Source: Puia dinghuensis (GTDB taxonomy: Bacteria; Bacteroidota; Bacteroidia; Chitinophagales; Chitinophagaceae). Taken from it: DNA of 64,000 nt. Below, one piece after another: positions 49,440 to 57,262 of the stretch (the stretch's first letter is position 1; the number at the start of each line of letters is the position of its first letter). The DNA is taken from positions 978,570 through 1,042,569 of the forward strand of contig NZ_BMJC01000003.1 in NCBI RefSeq assembly GCF_014642875.1, in the 5' to 3' direction. A model generated the notes under the pieces. The model was not told the DNA's origin. It did not search any database and saw only the letters and a list, made by a program, of their open reading frames with translations. The translations under genes were made by a program, and so were the position numbers.

Positions 49440-50075
49440 GTGCCTATCCACCAGAAATAGATAAACCTGTTTGGGTCCATGCACACCGACGACCAGGGTC
49501 TTTTCGATATCGGCGGTACGGCTTGGGCCGGTCGCAAAACTTATCAGCGATGGCAGCTGATGCTGGTATTTTTCCTTTAGTCCAACCAGCCCATCCCGGA
49601 TATCATAGACCAACTGATCGGTGTAAGCGATGCAGATGTGAATGGGGGCATATACGCTCACCGTACGGCCGCTGGGGCCGGCGCTGCTGAGGACGATGGT
49701 GCCTGTCCTGGCCACCAGCGCTTCACAGGTGGTGACCGCCGCGTCACAGTCTCCCAGCTCCACATCGGAAAAGCCGTCGAAGGCATGGGCTTTCAGCGTC
49801 GCCCGCAGCTTCTCCTCCCGGCAATAGAGTTTTTTCAGTCCCTGGCTGGCGATGAGGGCATTCAACTGGACTACCAGTTCGTCGCCGTCGACACAAAAGA
49901 TAAACTTCCCCTGTAATCTCGCAAACTGTTCGGCGAACTCGATCTCGAGGTCCTGCGTGGGAGGTTGAAAGACGGAGGTATTTCCTTCGCTTTGCGGAAA
50001 AGGAATAGGCGTTGAGTCACTCAACGCCTGCCTTATCTTTTTCAGAATATTCTCTTTTGTCGAAGAGACGCTCAT
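49437..50075 (-). CDS. lutC: LutC/YkgG-family (LUD domain) protein
   Basis: A 212-residue LUD-domain protein related to LutC of the lactate-utilisation complex. Motifs: LGDCDAAVTTCEALVARTGTIVLSS and the C-terminal SLISFATGPSRTADIEKTLVVGVHGPKQVYLFLVD, both typical. lutA and lutB are not next to it, so a lactate role is only family-based. Its start shares one base with the ftsH stop (TAATG), so it is translationally coupled to ftsH, a pairing I recognise from Bacteroidota genomes. Confidence 0.82.
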   Translation of the reverse strand: MSVSSTKENILKKIRQALSDSTPIPFPQSEGNTSVFQPPTQDLEIEFAEQFARLQGKFIFCVDGDELVVQLNALIASQGLKKLYCREEKLRATLKAHAFDGFSDVELGDCDAAVTTCEALVARTGTIVLSSAGPSGRTVSVYAPIHICIAYTDQLVYDIRDGLVGLKEKYQHQLPSLISFATGPSRTADIEKTLVVGVHGPKQVYLFLVDRH

Positions 50076-52132
50076 TATTTTACTTCTTCGGTTTGAGGAG
50101 GAACGACCACAGGGGTCGGCACTCCATTGTCATGCTCGGACACATCCAGCGCTCTTTTCTCTTCATAAGGACGCTTGCCGATGAGGAGTTCCACATCGCT
50201 CTGGAAGAGAACTTCGCGTTCGAGGAGGGCTTCCGCCAGCAGCTTCACTTCCCGTGTCTTTTCCACCAGCAGGTGCTTGGTGGCGTCGTAAGCCTTGTCG
50301 ATGAGCTTCCGTACTTCTTCGTCGATGAGCCGGGACGTCTCTTCGGAATAGGGCTTGGTAAAGGAATTCTCCTGTTGAGGATCGTAGAAGCTGACATTGC
50401 CAACCTTGTCGTTCATCCCATAGACGGTGACCATGGAATAGGCGATCTTGGTTATCTGCTGGAGGTCGTTCTGGGCGCCCGTGGAGATCTTGCCAAAATT
50501 CAGCTCTTCGCTGGCGCGGCCACCGAGCGTCATACAGATCTGGTCAAACAGCTGATCAGTATTATAGAGATATTGTTCTTTTGGCGTATACTGGGCATAA
50601 CCGAGTGCTGCTACGCCACGCGGTACGATGGTCACCTTTAACAATGGGTAGGCGTGCTCCAAATACCACCCGCAAATGGCATGGCCCGCTTCATGATAGG
50701 CAATGATGCGCTTCTCGTCGGGAGAGATGATCTTATTCTTCTTCTCCAGGCCGCCGATGACCCTGTCCACTGCATCCTGGAAGTCTTCCATCTCTACAGT
50801 CTCTTTCCCCTTGCGGGCGGCAATGAGCGCGGCTTCATTGCAGACGTTGGCGATGTCCGCGCCGGCGAAACCAGGCGTCTGTTCGGCCAACTTATGGATA
50901 TCGAGCTTGCTGGAGATCTTTATCGGTTTAAGGTGAACCTTGAAGATGGCCTCGCGACCCTTGAGATCGGGTTTGTCGATCGAGATCTGCCGGTCGAAGC
51001 GGCCAGGCCGCAACAGGGCAGTATCGAGGACGTCAGGCCGATTGGTGGCAGCCAGGACGATGATGCCGCTGTCGCCGCCAAAACCGTCCATTTCCACGAG
51101 CAGCTGGTTGAGGGTGCTTTCCCTTTCGTCGTTGCTCATGATCGCATTCTTACCACGGGCGCGACCGATAGCGTCTATTTCGTCGATGAAGATGACGCAG
51201 GGGGCTTTTTCGCGCGCTTGTTTGAACAGGTCGCGAACGCGGCTGGCGCCGACGCCGACAAACAGTTCTACGAAGTCCGAGCCACTCATCGAGAAGAAGG
51301 GAACCTGTGCCTCACCGGCCATGGCTTTTGCCAGCAGGGTCTTACCCGTCCCCGGAGGGCCTACGAGCAGAGCGCCCTTGGGTATCTTTCCACCGAGGGC
51401 GGTGTACTTTTTTGGATTTTTGAGGAAATCTACGATCTCCATAACCTCCACCTTGGCTTCATCCAGGCCTGCTACGTCGCTGAAGGTGATGGTGACCTTT
51501 GTCCCTTTGTCAAAGAGGGTGGCCTTCGATTTGCCAATGTTGAAGATGCCTCCCGGACCACCCGTACCGGCCTGGCCGCCCATTTTACGCATGAGCATGA
51601 CCCAGATGAGCACGATGATCAGCAATGGGAGCAGGAAATTCAGCAGAGGGCCGAACCATTCGCCTTCCGGCTTGGAGTTGATCGGAACTTCCAGGTTGGG
51701 GTGATCGGCAAAATATTTCCGCAAAATAGTCTCATATTCCTTTACGTCAGTGACGCGGAATTCGAACTGGGGACCATCCTTGCTCATGCCGCCGGGCCAG
51801 CTGTTCTGCTTGTTGTACTTGGAATAAAAAGCTTTGTTAAGGCTGTCTTTTTTTATGTATACCCGAACCAGGTTCTTGTTGGAGATGAGGTCGATCTTAT
51901 CGACGTCACCCTGGGCCAGCATCACTTTCCGGAAATCCAGTTCCTCGGCCGGATGAGCATCCGGTGAGAACGAACCGAACAAGTTGAACCCGATGAGTAC
52001 TGCTGCAATGATCCCCCATATCCAATATATGCTGAATTTCGGCCCCTTTCTCTGACCATTATCATCATCTCCCCTGGGTCTGAACCTTGGAAAGTTGTTT
52101 TTATCGTTCTGTTTCAAATCGTCTTGTGGCAT
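50075..52132 (-). CDS. ftsH: ATP-dependent zinc metalloprotease FtsH
   Basis: A 685-residue membrane AAA+ protease that degrades misfolded membrane and regulatory proteins. N-terminal cytoplasmic tail, TM1 (about 32-50), periplasmic domain, TM2 (about 160-180). AAA domain: Walker A GPPGTGKT, Walker [23 protein letters not shown]. Zinc site HEAGH ([14 protein letters not shown]). Pore motif [17 protein letters not shown]. Length and features standard. Confidence 0.96.
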   Translation of the reverse strand: MPQDDLKQNDKNNFPRFRPRGDDDNGQRKGPKFSIYWIWGIIAAVLIGFNLFGSFSPDAHPAEELDFRKVMLAQGDVDKIDLISNKNLVRVYIKKDSLNKAFYSKYNKQNSWPGGMSKDGPQFEFRVTDVKEYETILRKYFADHPNLEVPINSKPEGEWFGPLLNFLLPLLIIVLIWVMLMRKMGGQAGTGGPGGIFNIGKSKATLFDKGTKVTITFSDVAGLDEAKVEVMEIVDFLKNPKKYTALGGKIPKGALLVGPPGTGKTLLAKAMAGEAQVPFFSMSGSDFVELFVGVGASRVRDLFKQAREKAPCVIFIDEIDAIGRARGKNAIMSNDERESTLNQLLVEMDGFGGDSGIIVLAATNRPDVLDTALLRPGRFDRQISIDKPDLKGREAIFKVHLKPIKISSKLDIHKLAEQTPGFAGADIANVCNEAALIAARKGKETVEMEDFQDAVDRVIGGLEKKNKIISPDEKRIIAYHEAGHAICGWYLEHAYPLLKVTIVPRGVAALGYAQYTPKEQYLYNTDQLFDQICMTLGGRASEELNFGKISTGAQNDLQQITKIAYSMVTVYGMNDKVGNVSFYDPQQENSFTKPYSEETSRLIDEEVRKLIDKAYDATKHLLVEKTREVKLLAEALLEREVLFQSDVELLIGKRPYEEKRALDVSEHDNGVPTPVVVPPQTEEVK

Positions 52133-52251
52133 TTTTGTAGTTGTCCGTGTTGTTTAGCGGTATTAATAATAAAACTTATACGGTGAAAAAGTTCAAAAAA
52201 TTAGCTTGAAACGGCAAAATAACCTGTTAAATTGTCGGTTCAGTCCCCTTT

Positions 52252-52656
52252 CTATCCCTCATGAGTTTCCTGCGGAGCATCGCTCCACATGTCCTCCAAT
52301 TTATAAAAACGGCGATTTTCCGGCAGCATCACGTGGACCACTACATTCACATAATCGATCAAAACCCACTGATAGGTTTGTCTGCCTTCGTGTTTATAGG
52401 GGAGCTCGTCACAATTCCTCTTCGCTTCCTCTTCCACCGAGTCCGCGATCGCCTTTACCTGGGTGGTGCTGGCGGCCTCGCAAATGATAAAAAAATCCGC
52501 TACTGCTTCCGGTATCTTTCTTAGGTCGAGAGAAATGATGTTTTCACCCTTTTTCTCCTGGATCGCTTTTATGATCGTCTTAAAAATCTTCGAATTCCTC
52601 GTTAATCGAACTACGCTGCTGCGCTTGCGGGTAGCTAAGATAGAAAGCTGTTCCAA
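52252..52656 (-). CDS. rsfS: Ribosomal silencing factor RsfS
   Basis: A 134-residue RsfS/Iojap-family protein that binds ribosomal protein uL14 and blocks subunit joining during starvation. Matches: IIKAIQEKKGENIISLDLRKIPEAVADFFIICEAAST and EGRQTYQWVLIDYVNVVVHVMLPENRRFYKLEDMWSDA. Upstream of ftsH with 119 nt between; divergent from birA. Confidence 0.93.
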   Translation of the reverse strand: MEQLSILATRKRSSVVRLTRNSKIFKTIIKAIQEKKGENIISLDLRKIPEAVADFFIICEAASTTQVKAIADSVEEEAKRNCDELPYKHEGRQTYQWVLIDYVNVVVHVMLPENRRFYKLEDMWSDAPQETHEG

Positions 52657-52737
52657 TAATCAAAACGTTTTTTGTGATAATCAAATTTTTATGAGAAACC
52701 GGGTATATTTTTACATCCTACCAAAAATAGGAATCTT

Positions 52738-53475
52738 TTGGCGATCGGTCACGCTTTTATTGAATTAGAATCAGTGGATAGCACCAACAACTATGCCATG
52801 GCCCGGGCCGTTGCGGGCGCTGCTCCGCACGGTACTCTCATCTTCGCGCACGACCAATGGGCCGGCAAAGGACAACGAGGTCGCGAGTGGTCGAGCAAGC
52901 CCGGTGAAAACATCATCCTCAGCGCTGTTTTAGAGCCAGTTGCGTTGCCCGTTTCGGCGACCTTTCGTCTCAGTGTCGCGGTAGCGTTGGCCTGCCACGA
53001 CCTTTTCAGTCGATATGCGGGTGAAGCTACCACCATCAAGTGGCCCAACGACCTTTACTGGAATGACAGAAAGGCAGGGGGCATCCTCATCGAGAACCAT
53101 TTCAAAGGCGACCGGTGGTTGTATGCCATCGCAGGAATGGGGATCAACATCAACCAGGTGGAATTTCCATCCACGGCCCGCAATCCCGTTTCCCTGCGAC
53201 AGATAACGGGCAAGCCCTTCGATTCGTTGCAACTGGCCCGCGAGTTGGGCGTTTTTTTGGATGAACGGTATGCCGGGTTGGAGGCCGGTGACGCTGCCGT
53301 TCAATTGCAGCAATACAACCAGCACTTATATGGCCGCGGCCGCGAGGTTAGGTTGAAAAAGGACAATGCTGTTTTCAAGACCGTGGTGCAGGGTGTAACC
53401 GCCCAGGGCATGCTCCTGACCAAAGACGTGCTGGAGCGGGAATTTGCCTTTGGCGAGGTGGAATGGCTTATTTGA
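52738..53475 (+). CDS. birA: Biotin--[acetyl-CoA-carboxylase] ligase
   Basis: A 245-residue biotin protein ligase. Motifs: VDSTNNYAM, AGKGQRGREWSS (biotin/ATP loop), IKWPNDLYWNDRKAGGILIE and AIAGMGININQ. There is no N-terminal HTH, so it is a non-regulatory ligase. The only start before the essential DSTNN is TTG 52738; the next ATG would delete it. It ends 8 bp inside the convergent bcp gene. Confidence 0.92.
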   Translation: MAIGHAFIELESVDSTNNYAMARAVAGAAPHGTLIFAHDQWAGKGQRGREWSSKPGENIILSAVLEPVALPVSATFRLSVAVALACHDLFSRYAGEATTIKWPNDLYWNDRKAGGILIENHFKGDRWLYAIAGMGININQVEFPSTARNPVSLRQITGKPFDSLQLARELGVFLDERYAGLEAGDAAVQLQQYNQHLYGRGREVRLKKDNAVFKTVVQGVTAQGMLLTKDVLEREFAFGEVEWLI

Positions 53476-53947
53476 GCGGCCCGAGCGCTGCCCAGGCTGC
53501 AACCACCTCCTCAGCATGTGCCTTGTTCTTCGGCTTCAGGAATATTTTCCGGATCACCCCTTTCTCATCGATGAGGAAGGTGGTCCGATGGAGTCCCAGG
53601 TATTTGCGGCCATACAGCTGCTTCTCTCCCCATACGCCATACTTGTCGATGATCTTATGGTCCACATCGGCGATGAGCGGAAACGGCAGACTGAATTTTT
53701 TCGTGAATTTCTGATGGCTTTTCTCATCATTCGGGCTGACGCCGACGACCGAGAGGCCTTCTCGCTGCAATAGAGAAAAGTTATCGCGAAGATTACAGGC
53801 CTGTACTGTACAGGTGGGCGTATCGTCTTCGGGATAGAAATACAGCACCAGTCGCTTCCCTTTGTAATCGGAGAGGGAAACCTTGTTTCCGCCGGCATCC
53901 TTCCCGGTAAAGGCCGGGGCCTTGTCACCTTCCTGCAATAGAATCAT
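53468..53947 (-). CDS. bcp: Thioredoxin-dependent thiol peroxidase (BCP/PrxQ)
   Basis: A 159-residue peroxiredoxin that reduces hydroperoxides. Active-site pattern FYPEDDTPTCTVQACNLRD has the peroxidatic Cys (PxxxTxxC) and the resolving Cys five residues later, the PrxQ arrangement. RTTFLIDEKGVIRKIF is typical. ATG 53947 (MILLQEGDKAPAF) is preferred over the upstream frame. Divergent from the GT2 gene. Confidence 0.92.
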   Translation of the reverse strand: MILLQEGDKAPAFTGKDAGGNKVSLSDYKGKRLVLYFYPEDDTPTCTVQACNLRDNFSLLQREGLSVVGVSPNDEKSHQKFTKKFSLPFPLIADVDHKIIDKYGVWGEKQLYGRKYLGLHRTTFLIDEKGVIRKIFLKPKNKAHAEEVVAAWAALGPLK

Positions 53948-54015
53948 GTTTAAATACGTTTGATCGTGACTGAAATATACATTAATTTGCCCGCTAACAG
54001 CAGCCGCACTATTCA

Positions 54016-54741
54016 ATGACCAAACAGATCAACAAGTTATCCATTGTCATTCCGGCTTACAATGAAGGAAAGACCATCCATCTTATCCTCGACCGGATCA
54101 AGAACGTTATCTTATCCAATGGCATCGAAAAGGAAGTGATCGTAGTAAACGACTGTTCCACCGATGATACGGAGCAGGCCCTCCAAAGATACATCAGTAC
54201 CAATCAAGCCCTGAACATCCAGTATTTCAAACACGAAAAGAACATGGGCAAGGGCGCCGCCCTCCATACGGGCATCGCGCGGGCCACGGGGGAGTTCCTC
54301 GTGATACAGGATGCCGACCTGGAGTATGATCCCGACGAGTACAACGATCTTCTCAAGCCCGTCCTGAAGGGTTCTGCCGATGTCGTATACGGCTCCCGCT
54401 TCATGGGTGGCTCGCCCCACCGCATCCTTTTCTTCTGGCATTCCATCGGCAACAAGTTTCTTACTTCGCTGAGCAATATGTTCACCAATCTGAACCTGAC
54501 CGATATGGAGACTTGCTATAAGCTGTTCGACACAAAGATCATCCAGGGTTTAAAGCTCGAAGAGAAGCGATTCGGATTCGAGCCGGAGGTGACCAGCAAG
54601 ATAGCCAAGCTGGAGAATATCCGCATCTACGAGGTCGGCATCTCTTACTATGGCCGTACCTATGCCGAGGGCAAAAAGATCGGAATGCGGGATGGTTTCC
54701 GGGCCTTGTATTGCATCCTGAAATATTCCCTCTTCAAATAG
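54016..54741 (+). CDS. Glycosyltransferase family 2 (dolichyl-phosphate-mannose synthase-like)
   Basis: A 241-residue GT-A-fold transferase. Motifs: LSIVIPAYNEGKTIHLIL, VIVVNDCSTDDTE, MGKGAALHTGIARATGEFLVIQDADLEYDPDEY (DxD-like DAD) and VVYGSRFMGG. No membrane helices at the C-terminus. The family adds a sugar to a lipid carrier or similar acceptor; substrate unknown. The M23 gene converges from the right. Confidence 0.85.
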   Translation: MTKQINKLSIVIPAYNEGKTIHLILDRIKNVILSNGIEKEVIVVNDCSTDDTEQALQRYISTNQALNIQYFKHEKNMGKGAALHTGIARATGEFLVIQDADLEYDPDEYNDLLKPVLKGSADVVYGSRFMGGSPHRILFFWHSIGNKFLTSLSNMFTNLNLTDMETCYKLFDTKIIQGLKLEEKRFGFEPEVTSKIAKLENIRIYEVGISYYGRTYAEGKKIGMRDGFRALYCILKYSLFK

Positions 54742-54747
54742 CTGCAC

Positions 54748-56634
54748 TCAGCGGGTGAACCAGATCTCTTTGGTCGCCTCATTTCCCGCCACATCCTGTG
54801 CAGTGATGCGCAACAGATGTCTGCCGGCCGGGCATTTCTCGTCAAAGTAATAGATATAGGCGAGGCCCTTGTCATTGGTGAAACAAAGCCACTGGCCACC
54901 CTTACAGTCTGCCGGCGGGTCGAGTTCGGCCCTGAAGTTGCGGATGGCGCCGAGGTTGTCTTTTACGGAGACAACTATGCGGGTGGCCTTACTCAGGTCG
55001 GTCCCGTCCGGGGTTCCGGGCAAGGTGATGACGGGCGCTTCCTGGTCTTCCACCAACTGAAAGTTGCCGAACTGCCGCCAGCGGGCGGATGCCCAGCCTC
55101 CCTGCCACTGCGGGCGCTGTACGTCTTTTGAGGCGCCATTGAAACAGACCATTACGATGTTGTCGACAGGCACCGGTGTACTACTGGCAGCCTGCAAGCT
55201 GTCTTTTGCCGTAGAGGAGATGGGTCGCAGCCGCACCAGCACGGGGTCGAGCAACGGTATCCAGGGTTCGCCGATAGCCTGTACGGCAGAGACACCGCCG
55301 GGCAGGGATAAACCGGAGCCGGGGTAGCCGATCGTGGTGGCGCCGACGGTCACCGAGTCATAGAGACTTTTCTCGCCGAGGTAGAAGGCAAAGTCCGGTG
55401 TTTCGAGTCCATCGACCATCCCGACGTAGAATTTTTTACTCAGGGTATAGGCAGGTGGGGCGTAAGACGTGGAAGCTGTTGCAGTGATGTCCGTCGCCGG
55501 CTGGTATTGTACCCGAAACTGCAGCCGGGAGGTGTTGCCGTAGGTATCTTTTACTTCTATCCGGATGGTATGAAAGCGGCCGTCCTCGAGCGGGACAACC
55601 CCATCACCCGGATGATTGGCGGGCGAAGCATAGATGGTAGGAGCTGGATAGCCTGGCAAGATGAACAGTTGTTGCAAAAATGGCCCGCCCATTTCCCGGG
55701 TCTTATAATCGATGTGGGCATTTATGTTTCGCGTGTTGTCATAGCTGATGTTGTTCATCCGGAAGCCGACGACCGGTTCGCCATCGACATACAGGCCGGC
55801 CTCATAGATGCCGTTGGGATTGGCAGAGCCGCTTTGCGTATCGAAGGCTGACAACGCAAAGCTGATGCGGGTAGTGGGGACAATGAGCAGGGAAGGGGCA
55901 AGGGCCCAGGACGCGGTCGCGGGAAGGCAGTCGCACGATGGTACAGCCCCCCGGTGAATGGGTAAAATGTGCGGTGACTGTTCGTAGATGCCCTGGTTGC
56001 GATCGTACCAGGCCAGGCGCAGCAGGGTAGGCGGGGTGTTGTCAGGCACGGGCATGCCAAAGAGTAAGGGGTTGAGGTTGACGTCGCCGGCAGTACGGCG
56101 GATCTCGAAATGGAGATGAGGTCCCTGGGAGCCGCCGGTGTTGCCGCTGTAGGCAATAAAGTCGCCTTTCTTCACGGGGAAGAGGGTAGGCGGCAGCTCG
56201 AGGGATAGCTGCCAGGACTGACGGCGATATTGTTGGTCGTGCACATAGGCCGCCAATGCAGGAAAGAATTTATTGAGGTGGCCGTATACTGTGGTATATC
56301 CATTGGGATGACAGATATAGATCGCCTGGCCGAAGCCCGCGGGCTCCACGGATACCCGGGCGACATAACCATCGGCAGCGGCAAAGACGGGTAGGTTCTC
56401 CCGGGCCTGTGTGCGGATGTCCAATCCCATGTGGTAGTGATTGGGGCGCAGCTCGCCAAAGTTGGCGGCCAGCTTCATCGGGATGGCAAGAGGATCGCGG
56501 AAATAATTGTGGGGATAGGAAGCCTCTTGAAAGAAGGCTGATGTCTGACCCTCGGTCGAGCCGCTTCCAGCGGCACCTTGAGCAAAGCTTTGAAATGTAC
56601 AACAACAACAGACCGCAACAAGAAGATACTTCAT
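54748..56634 (-). CDS. Large M23-family peptidase, exported
   Basis: A 628-residue secreted protein with signal peptide ending SFAQ (residue 19). LytM domain (about 45-190): NHYHMGLDIRTQ (His and Asp), YTTVYGHLNKF and GPHLHFEIRR (HxH). The remaining ~430 residues are beta-rich repeats of unknown type, with Ig-like signatures near the end (VVSVKDNLGAIRNFRAELD, LRITAQDVAGNEATKEIWF). Probably a periplasmic or outer-membrane-associated endopeptidase with substrate-binding modules. Confidence 0.85.
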   Translation of the reverse strand: MKYLLVAVCCCCTFQSFAQGAAGSGSTEGQTSAFFQEASYPHNYFRDPLAIPMKLAANFGELRPNHYHMGLDIRTQARENLPVFAAADGYVARVSVEPAGFGQAIYICHPNGYTTVYGHLNKFFPALAAYVHDQQYRRQSWQLSLELPPTLFPVKKGDFIAYSGNTGGSQGPHLHFEIRRTAGDVNLNPLLFGMPVPDNTPPTLLRLAWYDRNQGIYEQSPHILPIHRGAVPSCDCLPATASWALAPSLLIVPTTRISFALSAFDTQSGSANPNGIYEAGLYVDGEPVVGFRMNNISYDNTRNINAHIDYKTREMGGPFLQQLFILPGYPAPTIYASPANHPGDGVVPLEDGRFHTIRIEVKDTYGNTSRLQFRVQYQPATDITATASTSYAPPAYTLSKKFYVGMVDGLETPDFAFYLGEKSLYDSVTVGATTIGYPGSGLSLPGGVSAVQAIGEPWIPLLDPVLVRLRPISSTAKDSLQAASSTPVPVDNIVMVCFNGASKDVQRPQWQGGWASARWRQFGNFQLVEDQEAPVITLPGTPDGTDLSKATRIVVSVKDNLGAIRNFRAELDPPADCKGGQWLCFTNDKGLAYIYYFDEKCPAGRHLLRITAQDVAGNEATKEIWFTR

Positions 56635-56892
56635 GATGTTAATACAGGATTAATAAGCAAATGTAGCTATTCCCATTGTGAGCCAATTCTTCCCAATTTG
56701 ATGTCTTTAAAGCAGGATCTGTCGGCCCGGTGACAAATCCGCAGAGGGGATCTTAACGTATGTACCAATGGAAAAAGTGAAGCGTTTGTTAATAAGCTGT
56801 TACCAATCAGCAATTGAAACAGGCCATTCAAAAAATACTACGAAAAGGGTAGGTTTTTTTTAGATTTTGGTACAGCTTTTGGCTAAGTAGAG

Positions 56893-57150
56893 ATGTCTAT
56901 AGTAAGGAAGGGTTCACCATCAAAAAGTACAGTTATGAAAGGATTTAAAAACAAAATGGTCGTTTTTCTGGCAGTGACTGTCGGAGGAATGATAGGCGTT
57001 GTCAAAGGCGAAGAAGCAAAACAGAAATGGGTGTTCCGCATGAAAAGCAAGTACGAGAATCGGAGGCTGATGGCGGAGCGTAAATCTATTGCGCGGAAGG
57101 GCGGTGTGCTGCTCGATGATATCGAGTTGGCGTCATACCACAAAAACTGA
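56893..57150 (+). CDS. Small hydrophobic-basic protein upstream of carB
   Basis: An 85-residue frame, or 71 residues if ATG 56935 is used (MKGFKNKMVVFLAVTVGGMIGVVKG...). One short hydrophobic segment (MVVFLAVTVGGMIGVV), then a strongly basic helix (MKSKYENRRLMAERKSIARKGG). I recognise no family. The downstream ATG gives a more typical start. A perfect terminator ends the unit 35 nt after the stop. Could be a small membrane-anchored regulator. The 258-bp gap upstream shows no other gene. Confidence 0.5.
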   Translation: MSIVRKGSPSKSTVMKGFKNKMVVFLAVTVGGMIGVVKGEEAKQKWVFRMKSKYENRRLMAERKSIARKGGVLLDDIELASYHKN

Positions 57151-57184
57151 GCGAGCTTACCTTGTAAATTGTTAGTTATACGAG

Positions 57185-57209
57185 AACCCCGGCGTCTGCC
57201 GGGGTTTTT
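57185..57209 (+). terminator. Rho-independent terminator upstream of carB
   Basis: AACCCCGGC (57185-57193), loop GTCT, GCCGGGGTT (57198-57206), then T-rich. Confidence 0.95.
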
Positions 57210-57212
57210 CTT

Positions 57213-57243
57213 TTGGAACAACCCCCACTGATCCGTACCTTTG
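57213..57243 (+). promoter_or_regulatory. carB promoter
   Basis: TTG (57213-57215), 20 nt, TACCTTTG (57236-57243): full consensus. The transcript would start about 57250, with a leader of only ~13 nt before ATG 57263. Confidence 0.75.
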
Positions 57244-57262
57244 CGCAATTTATTTTTTCTAC

